NCBI GenBank assembly: GCA_018268255.1 | Contig: JAFDWX010000006.1 | Span: 1-64,000 of the forward strand | Direction: 5' to 3' | Length of the DNA stretch: 64,000 nucleotides | From: Armatimonadota bacterium | Lineage (GTDB): Bacteria > Armatimonadota > Fimbriimonadia > Fimbriimonadales > Fimbriimonadaceae | In this document: positions 51,086 through 59,471 of the stretch, in pieces | How positions within the stretch are numbered: the first letter of the stretch is position 1 | Layout of the letters: each line of letters opens with the position of its first letter | Translations under genes and position numbers: made by a program | Notes under the pieces: model-generated | Told to the model about the DNA's origin: nothing | Seen by the model: only the letters and a program-made list of their open reading frames with translations | Database searches by the model: none

Positions 51086-52252
51086 TCAAGCTGCTTTCAG
51101 AGCTCGAGGCAAGTTCTCGATTGCAAGCTCTGTTGCAGAAGCCGGGGCCAACACGACTGCTCGCTCGATCGCATTGCCAAGTTCGCGTACGTTGCCGGGC
51201 CATGAATACTCCAGTAGCAACTTTTCAACGGGTGCGCCCAACTCCAGTCCTTTCCTTTCATTGTCCGCAGCAACTCGCGCAAGAAAATGCTTGGCGAGAG
51301 GCAGGATGTCACTTGGACGTTCGCGGAGAGCCGGCAAAGCAATCTCAATGACCTGAAGGCGATAGAGAAGGTCCAGTCGAAACGTGCCGAGTTTGACTTC
51401 TTCTTCCAGATTTCGGTTGGTTGCGGTCACCAATCGGACATCGACTTTGGTGGTCTTCGTCGCTCCCAGCCTCTCAAATTCACGCTCCTGAATTACTCGG
51501 AGCAGTTTTGCCTGAATACCGAGCGGAACTTCGCCTATTTCGTCCAGAAAGAGGGTGCCGCCATGAGCCGCTTCGAAGCGGCCAACCTTGCTCCCCTGGG
51601 CTCCAGTGAATGCGCCCTTTTCGTACCCAAAGAGCTCACTTTCAAGAAGGGTTTCCGGCAATGCCGCGCAGGAGCAGGCAATAAACGGACCATTGGCACG
51701 ACTGGATTGCTCGTGCAACAGGTTGGCAACGACTTCCTTTCCTGTGCCACTCTCACCGGTGATCAGCACGGTCGCTTTAGAGTCGGCGACTTGCCTAATC
51801 GTCTCCAGGACTTCTTTCATTTCCGGAGACTCGGCGATAAATGCTGATTTCGGTGATTGTTTTTGGCTGGATTGCCGTATCGTTGGTGATTCAGTCGCCG
51901 ATTTGACGATTTTTCTCAGTTGATCTAGATCGAATGGCTTGGTGATGTACTCGTAAGCGCCACCACGGATCGCCTTGACCGCGTCGGGGATCGTGCCATA
52001 TGCGGTCATCACGATTATGGGAAGGTCTGGGCATTGCTCGGCGATAATGACCTGTAGCTGATGTCCGTCCATGCCGGGCATCGTCACATCCGTCAGAACA
52101 CAGGAAAAATGGTGGTTGGCGAGTTCCTTGAGGGCGGCTTCGGCACTGGGCACGCAGTGCGCGGTGTAGCCGGCCTTCTCAAAGGCGACTTCCAGAATCC
52201 GGCGCATGCCAGGCTCATCTTCCGCAACAAGGATCCGTTTCTTTGAACTCAT
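51086..52252 (-). CDS. NtrC-type sigma-54 response regulator without DNA-binding domain
   Basis: 388 residues. The receiver domain (about 1-120) has EDEPGMRR, phosphoacceptor Asp in VLTDVTMPG and Lys in ITKPFDLDQL. The AAA+ domain (about 145-370) has Walker A ITGESGTGKEVVA, the sigma-54 contact loop YEKGAFTGAQ and Walker B GGTLFLDEIGE. It ends at IENLPRALKAA, just after the AAA+ lid, so the usual Fis-type helix-turn-helix is missing. It could activate sigma-54 from solution. ATG 52252 overlaps the kinase stop (ATGA). Confidence 0.92.
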   Translation of the reverse strand: MSSKKRILVAEDEPGMRRILEVAFEKAGYTAHCVPSAEAALKELANHHFSCVLTDVTMPGMDGHQLQVIIAEQCPDLPIIVMTAYGTIPDAVKAIRGGAYEYITKPFDLDQLRKIVKSATESPTIRQSSQKQSPKSAFIAESPEMKEVLETIRQVADSKATVLITGESGTGKEVVANLLHEQSSRANGPFIACSCAALPETLLESELFGYEKGAFTGAQGSKVGRFEAAHGGTLFLDEIGEVPLGIQAKLLRVIQEREFERLGATKTTKVDVRLVTATNRNLEEEVKLGTFRLDLLYRLQVIEIALPALRERPSDILPLAKHFLARVAADNERKGLELGAPVEKLLLEYSWPGNVRELGNAIERAVVLAPASATELAIENLPRALKAA

Positions 52253-53781
52253 GCTGCGTTCTTGGAATTGAAGTTGAGCTCCACAGTGGTTCCTTGGCCC
52301 GGAGTCGAGGCGACTGAAATCTTGGATTTGTGAGCTTCCATAATCTTTTGACACATGCTGAGCCCCAGACCTGTACCGCTGGGTTTGGTCGTAAAGAACG
52401 GGGTGAACAGGCGGTCCACTACGTGCGGCTCCATCCCAATCCCCTGGTCCTGGATCTTTACCACGCCGTAGCTATCTATCTCGACTGTAACGGTCTGTCC
52501 GCTGGTGCTCGCTTCCAACGCGTTGAGGATCAAATTGCGCATCACTTGCTCGATCCGCAGTGGGTCGGCGAATAAAACGGGCTCATCGCCAGAGGACTTC
52601 ACCTCCAATCGGACGTGCTGTTTCTCAAACTCAGATGCATGGGTTACTCCGAGGTTTCGAGCGATGTCAGATATCTTAATCGGTTCGTATTCCAAACTAA
52701 TAGGCTTGGCAAATTCCAAAAACGTTCCGCAGAGTTGGTTTAGTTTGATCGCTTCCCGATCAATAATCTCAGCAAACTCCGTCGCCAACAGAGGGTCTTC
52801 CAGGATCATGGTTGCCGCAGATCGGATCCCTGCGAGCGGGTTGCGGAGTTCGTGCGCAATGCTTGCCGTCATCTGGCCGATTTCCGCGAGACGTCGGATC
52901 CGATCATAGGCCTCTCGGGCCTTTTCATGATCCGTGATATCGTGGATGGCGACGACGAGGCCACCATTGGCCAAGGGGCTTGTCACGACCGCATAGCTGG
53001 TTCCACGGGTATCGTCTTGAACTCGAAAACGGTAGTTGAGTCCTTTTTGCGCACGTTCAAGACCTAATTTAAGGGGCCGCTGGAACGGAGGACTGATGGT
53101 CGGCAGGTAGGTGTTGACAGTGAGGTGTTCGCGAGGGCGGCTTTGCAAAATGGTGCTGCACTCGCTCGTGAAGTCAATGAACTCGCCTTCTTGCCCGATG
53201 AGCATTAAACCAAAGCCGACCTGATCGATTGCACGCATCACATGCTGGGTCTTGGTCGCCATTTGGCTGAAACTCCTGGCATTACTGACAGCCAAAGCCA
53301 ATTGGCGCCCTAATGCTTCGGCAGCCTCAAGATCTGTTTCCTGAAAGTCTCCAGTCTCCACACTGCGCGCCACATTGAGCACTCCAATGCATCCTGCATT
53401 GCGTGTCGCAAGCGGCACGATCAGCGAACTTCCAATCGCCTCATTTTTCTTGATTCCCTTTTCAATGAGGTCCTGCTCGGTACGCGGATCCTTGAGGAGC
53501 CGAGCAGTTTGCTCGGCAATTGCCAAGCCGGCAATGCCTTCACCTTCGTGTATCGTGGCGTCTTTCGGCACCTTGCTCAAAAGACCGTCAGCTTTGGCCA
53601 AGCGGAAGACGTCGGTGCCCCCATCGCGAACAAAAATTGATATCCCTGAAGCGTCAAACCACTCCAGGCTCTTCGTCACAACTCTCTGCAGATATTCGTC
53701 GAGATCGACTGTTCCATCTGGATGAGCAATATCCATTAGCTCATAGATGTCATGCTCGCGGACAGGGCGAATGCCGTTCAT
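52249..53781 (-). CDS. Histidine kinase, GAF-PAS-HisKA-HATPase
   Basis: About 510 residues. The GAF domain (about 15-175) includes FDASGISIFVRDGGTD and ATRNAGCIGVLNVARSV. A PAS domain (about 185-290) follows. The phosphoacceptor His is in MTASIAHELRNPLAGIRSAA near 312. The ATPase has an N box (LILNALEAS), IQDQGIGMEPH and KPSGTGLGLSMCQKIMEAHK. No membrane segment, so a cytoplasmic sensor. ATG 53781 is used; ATG 53844 is possible. It pairs with the overlapping NtrC-type regulator. Confidence 0.9.
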   Translation of the reverse strand: MNGIRPVREHDIYELMDIAHPDGTVDLDEYLQRVVTKSLEWFDASGISIFVRDGGTDVFRLAKADGLLSKVPKDATIHEGEGIAGLAIAEQTARLLKDPRTEQDLIEKGIKKNEAIGSSLIVPLATRNAGCIGVLNVARSVETGDFQETDLEAAEALGRQLALAVSNARSFSQMATKTQHVMRAIDQVGFGLMLIGQEGEFIDFTSECSTILQSRPREHLTVNTYLPTISPPFQRPLKLGLERAQKGLNYRFRVQDDTRGTSYAVVTSPLANGGLVVAIHDITDHEKAREAYDRIRRLAEIGQMTASIAHELRNPLAGIRSAATMILEDPLLATEFAEIIDREAIKLNQLCGTFLEFAKPISLEYEPIKISDIARNLGVTHASEFEKQHVRLEVKSSGDEPVLFADPLRIEQVMRNLILNALEASTSGQTVTVEIDSYGVVKIQDQGIGMEPHVVDRLFTPFFTTKPSGTGLGLSMCQKIMEAHKSKISVASTPGQGTTVELNFNSKNAA

Positions 53782-53869
53782 ATGCTTGTTTTCGGCATAA
53801 AATTGCCTGAATTTGAGAGTCGCCGGGATCACTATTTTCAACATTTGCGGTGGGTAGCATGGTAACAAA

Positions 53870-54592
53870 ATGCGAAGTTATGATTGGGTGCTGATCGGCG
53901 GCACGGGTATTGGGTCGCGGATGGCGAAAATGGGATCCGAATCAGTTTGGATTCCAACCCCTTTCGGCTCTGTGCGGGGTATCTCACTCAAAAGTGGTAG
54001 TCAATCCGTACTCTGTCTGCAGAGGCACTCTTCAGGCCACAAGGTGCCACCCCACAAGGTCAACTATCGAGCAATGGCTTCAGCGGCGGCTCTCGTCAAG
54101 GCAAAGGGCTGTCTATCCACCGCTGCGGTAGGGTGCTTGAATCCAGCATGGCGTCCAGGAACTTTGGTGATTTGTTCTGACTTCATCGACCTCACATTCC
54201 GTTCTGTTACGATGTTCGATCGAGCGGTTGCGCATGCGGATTTCTCTCATCCGATGGCTCTAAGGGAAATGTTGCAGCGCGGTGGTCAAAAATTGGGAGT
54301 GCCACTCGAGTCGGGTGGCGTGTATGTTGGACTCGATGGACCCAGATACGAAACTCCCGCTGAGATCGAGTGGGTCAGGCGCACAGGTGGGAACTTGGTG
54401 GGCATGACTGCATCCACCGAGGCAGAGTGCTTTGGGGAAGCCAAGATCCCCTATGCTTGTCTCGCCATCGTCACCAACTTGGCCTCAGGGATGTCCGAGG
54501 GCGAATTAAGCCACACCGAAGTGGTGGATGTTATGGAAAGCGTTGGGCCCAAGGTGGTGGAGCTGCTCTTATGCGCCGTGGAAAATCCGTAG
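53870..54592 (+). CDS. Purine nucleoside phosphorylase / MTA phosphorylase family protein
   Basis: 240 residues. IGGTGIGSRM at the start is the phosphate loop. RHSSGHKVPPHKVNYRA near 60 and GVYVGLDGPRYETPAEIEW near 150 are family signatures, followed by VGMTASTEAECFGEAKIPYA. MTA phosphorylases usually have GMT..PE; Ser replaces Pro here. It cleaves a purine nucleoside or 5'-methylthioadenosine with phosphate. It starts about 90 bp from the divergent kinase gene and overlaps the next gene by 22 bp. Confidence 0.85.
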   Translation: MRSYDWVLIGGTGIGSRMAKMGSESVWIPTPFGSVRGISLKSGSQSVLCLQRHSSGHKVPPHKVNYRAMASAAALVKAKGCLSTAAVGCLNPAWRPGTLVICSDFIDLTFRSVTMFDRAVAHADFSHPMALREMLQRGGQKLGVPLESGGVYVGLDGPRYETPAEIEWVRRTGGNLVGMTASTEAECFGEAKIPYACLAIVTNLASGMSEGELSHTEVVDVMESVGPKVVELLLCAVENP

Positions 54593-55464
54593 GTTCAAAC
54601 CGGCAGTTGCTACTGGCTTTGGCCCAAGTTTCCGGCATCGGTGCCAAAACTCTGGCACGCATTGCCACCCGCAACGAACTGTTGGGTCTCTCGGCCAGGG
54701 AGTTTGGTGGGCTTGCTGCGCATGCCTTGGTGGAAGAGTACGGAATCAAACAGGCCTCGGCTCAGGAATGGATTGCTCTTCGTGAAACGCTTCTGGAAAG
54801 GTCAGCACAGTTGGAACGCCGACTGGATCAAGACAATATCCAATTCGCGACTCCAGTTGATGCCCATTACCCAGCACTTTTGGAGGAATTTCCTGGCGAC
54901 CCGCCAGGCTTGCTGTTCTTTCACGGCAATACAAAGCTCTTAACGAGTCGAACGTTTGGAGTTTTGAGTTCGCGTAAAACGTCGTCTCGAGGTCTGGAGA
55001 TTATCGAGCAGTTGGTGGAAGCGGGAGTGCTTAATGGGGAAGTGCTTGTTGCTGGGCACGACACTCCGGAGTATCAGCGTGCCGCGGTTGTCCCGTTGCG
55101 CTGGGGTGCACCCCGCATCCTCGTACTGGATCGAGGGTTCTACAAAGTACTAGGTGAAGAACTCTCTGATGAGCCTTTTAGAGCCGCAAGGTTGTGGAGA
55201 TATCAGTTCGATGCAAGAACTGACCTTGTGGTTTCGGCAGTACATCCATGGGCAGATTTTCACCGATCAGCAAACAAACGAAGGGATCACCTGGTCGCAG
55301 GCTTATGCCGACGGTTAGATTTTATCGAAGTAAACGAGGGTGGCAATATGGAGGTCCTGATGCAAAGTGCAGCAAAAGTGTACAGACCTGTAAGAATATC
55401 GTGCCATAAAGTAGATCAGGAAGAATACTTGGCTTTGGGATTGTTGCCACTGAAACTATCCTGA
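54571..55464 (+). CDS. Degenerate DprA-like (SLOG fold) protein
   Basis: 297 residues. An N-terminal helix-hairpin-helix segment (VSGIGAKTLARIATRN) and the DprA entry YPALLEEFPGDPPGLLFFHG followed by SSRKTSSRGLEIIEQL are recognisable. The next DprA block, normally SGxAxGID.AAH, reads VAGHDTPEYQRAA, and the C-terminal winged helix is absent. So it belongs to the superfamily but probably lacks normal ssDNA-loading function. ATG 54571 lies within the phosphorylase gene end. Confidence 0.75.
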   Translation: MRRGKSVGSNRQLLLALAQVSGIGAKTLARIATRNELLGLSAREFGGLAAHALVEEYGIKQASAQEWIALRETLLERSAQLERRLDQDNIQFATPVDAHYPALLEEFPGDPPGLLFFHGNTKLLTSRTFGVLSSRKTSSRGLEIIEQLVEAGVLNGEVLVAGHDTPEYQRAAVVPLRWGAPRILVLDRGFYKVLGEELSDEPFRAARLWRYQFDARTDLVVSAVHPWADFHRSANKRRDHLVAGLCRRLDFIEVNEGGNMEVLMQSAAKVYRPVRISCHKVDQEEYLALGLLPLKLS

Positions 55465-55758
55465 TTTTGCGGATTGGCACGATCTATGCAACGTGTTCCG
55501 AAATATGAGATATCGGAACGAGCGCAGAATTTCAAAATTCATCGAAATCAGGTTCAATGAGCTGGAGAATTCGGCTTATGGATTCAGTAATCGAAGAGAC
55601 AAAACCTGTGGGTTCCGGCCCACTCAGAAGAACAAATTCACGGTCGGATTGAGAGTTCGCTAACACGTATGTATTTTGGGAAGAATACAAATTCGCGCAC
55701 AAATGTCAGGATGCCCTTCTTGAGCTAGCGGAAGAATCTAATTGGCGAGGTAATGACG

Positions 55759-55968
55759 ATGATCGGACCTATTAACCAGTCCGTTGCGTCAAACCTGATT
55801 TCGATCAGTCGCTCGTCGCGTCAGATAATGACAGAAACGATGACGGCTGCAGGCCGGGACAACACGCAACGACAAAGAGAGTTGGCGGCACAACAACTAG
55901 AGAATGAGCAAGGGATTCGACTGGCCCAATCGGCCATCTTGAGCCTAAGCTTCGACATGTACGCATAA
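55759..55968 (+). CDS. Small hypothetical protein (69 aa)
   Basis: MIGPINQSVASNLISISRSS, then RQIMTETMTAAGRDNTQRQR and ENEQGIRLAQSAILSLSFDM. GGCGAGGT lies 8 nt upstream of ATG 55759; ATG 55753 is too close to it. Helical, Gln/Ser-rich, no cysteines. Followed by a terminator, so it is a monocistronic unit. The 294 bp before it (55465-55758) hold no gene I can support. Confidence 0.55.
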   Translation: MIGPINQSVASNLISISRSSRQIMTETMTAAGRDNTQRQRELAAQQLENEQGIRLAQSAILSLSFDMYA

Positions 55969-55971
55969 AGT

Positions 55972-56012
55972 TGCCCCAACGATTAGGTTCCCCTAACCGC
56001 TGGGGCATTCCT
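55972..56012 (+). terminator. Terminator after the 69-aa gene
   Basis: TGCCCCA at 55972 pairs with TGGGGCA at 56001, with an inner TTAGG/CCTAA stem, then TTCCTTTT. Confidence 0.75.
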
Positions 56013-56049
56013 TTTGTCTCTCCATCGGGGCCCTTCGCTGGGGCACAAG

Positions 56050-56062
56050 TTAGGTATCCTAA
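56050..56062. promoter_or_regulatory. Palindromic operator candidate for the MarR-family gene
   Basis: TTAGGTATCCTAA is a perfect 13-bp palindrome (odd centre) 6 nt before ATG 56069. The same half-sites (TTAGG, CCTAA) occur in the terminator loop 60 bp upstream. It may be the autoregulatory site of the MarR-type protein. Confidence 0.5.
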
Positions 56063-56068
56063 GTGCTT

Positions 56069-56512
56069 ATGGCGGACTTAACGTTCACCCCGCGCATTGC
56101 AAACCTCTACGAACTGCAAGCTGCGCTCGTCGAACCCAAACTCAAAAAGCTGGGAATTGGCTGGACGACTTTCCAACTGCTATCAGCTGTGCATGGAGCA
56201 GGCACCGAGGCTAGCCAGGCCGAAGTTGCTCGACGTTTGGGAGTGACACCGGCGACCCTCAGCGAGTCTGTAACCCAACACGTAGAAAAAGGTCTGCTAG
56301 AACAAACGAAAAATTCGTCAGATAAAAGGCTCAAAGTGCTGGTACTTACCAAAAAGGCAACAAAAGTTCTTTCCCAGGTAATGAATCTGCTGGAAGATGT
56401 CGAAAAGGTAATGGTAAGCGGCGTTGGCGAAAACACGGGTGCATCCGCACTAAAAGCACTCGACAAAATGGCTAAGAATTTGGAAAAAGCTGTTTCTTCT
56501 GAATCTCGTTAG
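56069..56512 (+). CDS. MarR-family transcriptional regulator
   Basis: 147 residues. Winged helix-turn-helix: WTTFQLLSAVHG, then ASQAEVARRLGVTPATLSES, VTQHVEKGLLEQTKN and a wing with SSDKRLKVLVLT. C-terminal helices form the dimer. The ligand and targets are unknown. ATG 56069 is used rather than GTG 56063. Confidence 0.85.
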   Translation: MADLTFTPRIANLYELQAALVEPKLKKLGIGWTTFQLLSAVHGAGTEASQAEVARRLGVTPATLSESVTQHVEKGLLEQTKNSSDKRLKVLVLTKKATKVLSQVMNLLEDVEKVMVSGVGENTGASALKALDKMAKNLEKAVSSESR

Positions 56513-56544
56513 AACTACTTCCCGTCCCTTATTCAAACCTTGAC

Positions 56545-56910
56545 ATGATTCGCATTGTTGGTATTCAACGGAATAGTGATCCCCAAGCTGATTTTGCGTT
56601 GCTGCAGAACCAGGGGAATATGCGGCAAATGCTTCGCGGTCATGTCCTCTTGCCGGAGTCGGCGATTGGCGAACAGAGCAGTGAAGCGATCGTCCTAAAT
56701 GATGCAGTAGCCATTAACTCAAGCCAATACGTCTTGGTCACGAGCGGTCACGGTGAAAACGGATGGACCATGAGCCGGGATGGAGCTCAGGTCTATAAGG
56801 TCTATCTCAACCGGAATAATTCCTTTTGGAGCCAGTTCGAAGGGACCGTCCACGTGCTTTCGATCCACCACAGTTGGAGTGAGCGCAAAGAGGCAGTCCT
56901 CGTAAGTTAG
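56545..56910 (+). CDS. Hypothetical protein (121 aa)
   Basis: Not recognised. MIRIVGIQRNSDPQADFALL, then QNQGNMRQMLRGHVLLPESA, NSSQYVLVTSGHGENGWTMS and FWSQFEGTVHVLSIHHS suggest a small alpha/beta domain. No signal peptide. It lies 32 bp after the MarR gene on the same strand and may be co-transcribed. It ends 5 bp before the stop of pth on the opposite strand. Confidence 0.65.
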   Translation: MIRIVGIQRNSDPQADFALLQNQGNMRQMLRGHVLLPESAIGEQSSEAIVLNDAVAINSSQYVLVTSGHGENGWTMSRDGAQVYKVYLNRNNSFWSQFEGTVHVLSIHHSWSERKEAVLVS

Positions 56911-56915
56911 GGAAG

Positions 56916-57503
56916 TCAAGAATTCACAAAAGTAAGTGCCCGCTCCAGGCCTTGAGACACGAGCACTTCCGTCCCTTTAGCGGCTTTTGAAATGGCTTCA
57001 TCGATTTGGACCCGTTCATCGGGTGTAAATCTTCCCAGAACATGATCGATTCCTGGGCCTTTATCGATTCCAATTTTGATCCGAGGGTAGCGGTCGCCAT
57101 TCAGCGATGCAATGATCGATCGGTGGCCGTTATGACCTCCAGCTCCACCGCGTGGTTTCATGCGAACTCTTCCCACCTCTAAATCCAGATCGTCGGCGAT
57201 GACAACGATTTGCTCCATTGGGATGTTGTAGTGTTTGGCGACCGAGGCGACCGCTTGACCGCTGAGATTCATGAAGGTCATGGGCTTCAGCAGAATCACA
57301 CCAGTCGACCCGATCTCAGCGAGACCATAGACACCCTGAAATCGCCTTTGGTCTAGTTTGCAACGGTGAGTTTCGGCAAGCATATCGATGCAGTCAAATC
57401 CGACATTGTGCCGTGTTCGAGAGTACTGAGGTCCCGGATTACCCAACCCGACAACAAGCCAAGTTGGAAGAACCTGAGGTTCTTTAGCGCGTCGCCGAAA
57501 CAT
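56916..57503 (-). CDS. pth: Peptidyl-tRNA hydrolase
   Basis: 195 residues. VVGLGNPGPQYSRTRHNVGF carries the catalytic His. KPMTFMNLSGQAV and IADDLDLEVGRVRMKPRGGA and GGHNGHRSI complete the site. It recycles peptidyl-tRNA that drops off ribosomes. ATG 57503 overlaps the uppP end by 20 bp. A short basic N-terminal extension (MFRRRAKEPQVLPT) precedes the core. Confidence 0.95.
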   Translation of the reverse strand: MFRRRAKEPQVLPTWLVVGLGNPGPQYSRTRHNVGFDCIDMLAETHRCKLDQRRFQGVYGLAEIGSTGVILLKPMTFMNLSGQAVASVAKHYNIPMEQIVVIADDLDLEVGRVRMKPRGGAGGHNGHRSIIASLNGDRYPRIKIGIDKGPGIDHVLGRFTPDERVQIDEAISKAAKGTEVLVSQGLERALTFVNS

Positions 57504-58347
57504 GGTTGGTGTCAGCCGGCTCCGCACCGGACATTGGACCGATGCGCCCGGATTGAAGGAGGCCCAATAAAACGAGGGCCAAGGCAAATCGGTACGCGAC
57601 AAACACGGTAGTAGATCTCTTTTGGAGATACCCGATCAGGAACGCGATGGAGGCATAACCAACGACAAAGCTCACGGCAGTGGCAATGAGTGTGGGAGTG
57701 AGATTAGGTCCGATCAAATGATCGCGCTCATCCACCAGCTCTTTCACGCCAGCCGCAAACACGCTTGGCACCGAAAGAAGGAAAGAGAATCGCGCCGCAG
57801 TGGCACGGTCAAATCCCGCGAACAGGCCTCCGGAGAGGGTGGAGCCGCTGCGACTTGAACCTGGAATGAGGGCGATCGCCTGGAACAACCCGACCCAGAT
57901 GCCATCTCGCCAAGTGACGTCCTCAAGCTTTCGCCGCTGGGGGCTAAATTTGTCCGCGATCAACATCAGCACGCCAATCACAATCAACATCGCCGCGATG
58001 ACATAAAGGGAGCGAAGGGACCCTTTGATCGCCTTTTGGAAGAGGAGACCGACAACGACGATGGGTATGGTTCCGACAAATACCGCCCATCCCAAGCGGG
58101 AATCCGCAGTTGACGGACCTCCAGTCAGGCTCTTTGCCCACGCAGCTATCGCCTTGCCAAGATCTTTAGCGAAGTATATAAGTACTGCGAGAAGCGTTCC
58201 AAGTTGGATCACTGCCGTGAACCCAGCTCCTGGATCCTGCCATCCCATCAGGGCTGGAACGATGCGCAAATGGGCAGTGCTGCTGATGGGAAGCCACTCG
58301 GTCAAGCCCTGCACGACGCCATAAACTACCGCTTCTAATGTTCCCAC
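57484..58347 (-). CDS. uppP: Undecaprenyl-diphosphatase UppP (BacA)
   Basis: 287 residues, seven to eight membrane helices. VVQGLTEWLPISSTAHL near 11 has the catalytic Glu region and PGSSRSGSTLSGGLFAGFD near 163 the phosphate-binding Arg/Ser. It dephosphorylates undecaprenyl diphosphate to regenerate the lipid carrier. It overlaps wecB by 13 bp within the envelope operon. Confidence 0.95.
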   Translation of the reverse strand: MGTLEAVVYGVVQGLTEWLPISSTAHLRIVPALMGWQDPGAGFTAVIQLGTLLAVLIYFAKDLGKAIAAWAKSLTGGPSTADSRLGWAVFVGTIPIVVVGLLFQKAIKGSLRSLYVIAAMLIVIGVLMLIADKFSPQRRKLEDVTWRDGIWVGLFQAIALIPGSSRSGSTLSGGLFAGFDRATAARFSFLLSVPSVFAAGVKELVDERDHLIGPNLTPTLIATAVSFVVGYASIAFLIGYLQKRSTTVFVAYRFALALVLLGLLQSGRIGPMSGAEPADTNHVSATR

Positions 58348-59471
58348 ATAGCCTCCGCCGGCGATTCCACTCCAAGGTGGCGGAGGATAAGATACCGAAT
58401 CCGCTGGGCGGCTCGCCCATCTCCGTAGGGAGAATGTGATCGAGCCATGGCCTGATAGCGAATCGGATCAGTAAGCAACCCGTGGGCTTCCTCGAAAATG
58501 AGATCGGCGTTGTGCCCGACCAACTTGGCCACGCCCGAGTGGACGCCTTCGGGACGTTCGGTTGTTTCTCGCAATACAAGGATCGGCTTGCCGAAAGAAG
58601 GAGCCTCCTCTTGGACGCCACCCGAATCTGTGAGAATGAGATCCGCTCGCTGGATGAGTTTGATGAAACTTTCGTACTCCGGAGGCTCGATGAGATCGAT
58701 TCGATCGTGATGAGAGAGCTCCGACGAGAGAGTTTCGCGGACTGCCGGGTTTCGATGCATCGGACAGACCAGACGGATGTTGGGAACAGCTTCCACCAGT
58801 CTTCGGCACGCTCGGGCGATCTCTTGCTGAGGATGCCCCCAATTCTCGCGTCGATGAGTTGTGAGAACGACAATTCTAAGGGGGTCTTTGGGATACCACT
58901 CGTGGTCCGAGCGCTCGGCCATGTCCACTACAGCGTCGATGGCCGTGTTTCCCGTAACAAAAATAGTGTCGTCCGGCACACCGCTGAGTATGAGGTTCTG
59001 GGCACTCAACAGGGTCGGCGCGAAGTGGAGAGCCGCGAAGAGACCAACGGCACGTCTGTTGAATTCTTCTGGGAACGGGTTCCAAATGGTATCCGTCCGC
59101 AATCCGGCTTCCACATGAGCGAACGGAACGTGCCGATAGAAGGACGCCAGACCTGCGGTAAAGGTAGTCGTTGTGTCCCCCTGTGCAACGACCATGTTCG
59201 CGGTCGTTTCAGAGAGGATTTTGTCGAGCCCCTCCAGAGTGCGGGTCGTGATCTGTGCAAGGCTTTGGCCCTGCGTCATAACGTCGAGATTGGTATTACA
59301 CTCAATACTAAAACTATCCAGCACCTGCTGGAGCATTTCCCGGTGCTGCCCCGTCGCAACGACGACAGTATCGCATCGATCGGCAAATCGTTGGAGCTCG
59401 AGGATCACGGGTGCGGACTTGATGGCATCGGGGCGTGTGCCCACGACGCAGACAATTTGGGGTTTAGCCAC
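58335..59471 (-). CDS. wecB: UDP-N-acetylglucosamine 2-epimerase (non-hydrolysing)
   Basis: 378 residues, GT-B fold. VVGTRPDAIKSAPVILEL opens the protein; QGDTTTTFTAGLASFY, HVEAGLRTDTIWNPFPEEFN, LTTHRRENWG and LTDSGGVQEEAPSFGKPILV are active-site marks. It makes UDP-ManNAc for cell-surface polymers. It overlaps both wecA (8 bp) and uppP (13 bp). Confidence 0.94.
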   Translation of the reverse strand: MAKPQIVCVVGTRPDAIKSAPVILELQRFADRCDTVVVATGQHREMLQQVLDSFSIECNTNLDVMTQGQSLAQITTRTLEGLDKILSETTANMVVAQGDTTTTFTAGLASFYRHVPFAHVEAGLRTDTIWNPFPEEFNRRAVGLFAALHFAPTLLSAQNLILSGVPDDTIFVTGNTAIDAVVDMAERSDHEWYPKDPLRIVVLTTHRRENWGHPQQEIARACRRLVEAVPNIRLVCPMHRNPAVRETLSSELSHHDRIDLIEPPEYESFIKLIQRADLILTDSGGVQEEAPSFGKPILVLRETTERPEGVHSGVAKLVGHNADLIFEEAHGLLTDPIRYQAMARSHSPYGDGRAAQRIRYLILRHLGVESPAEAMWEH

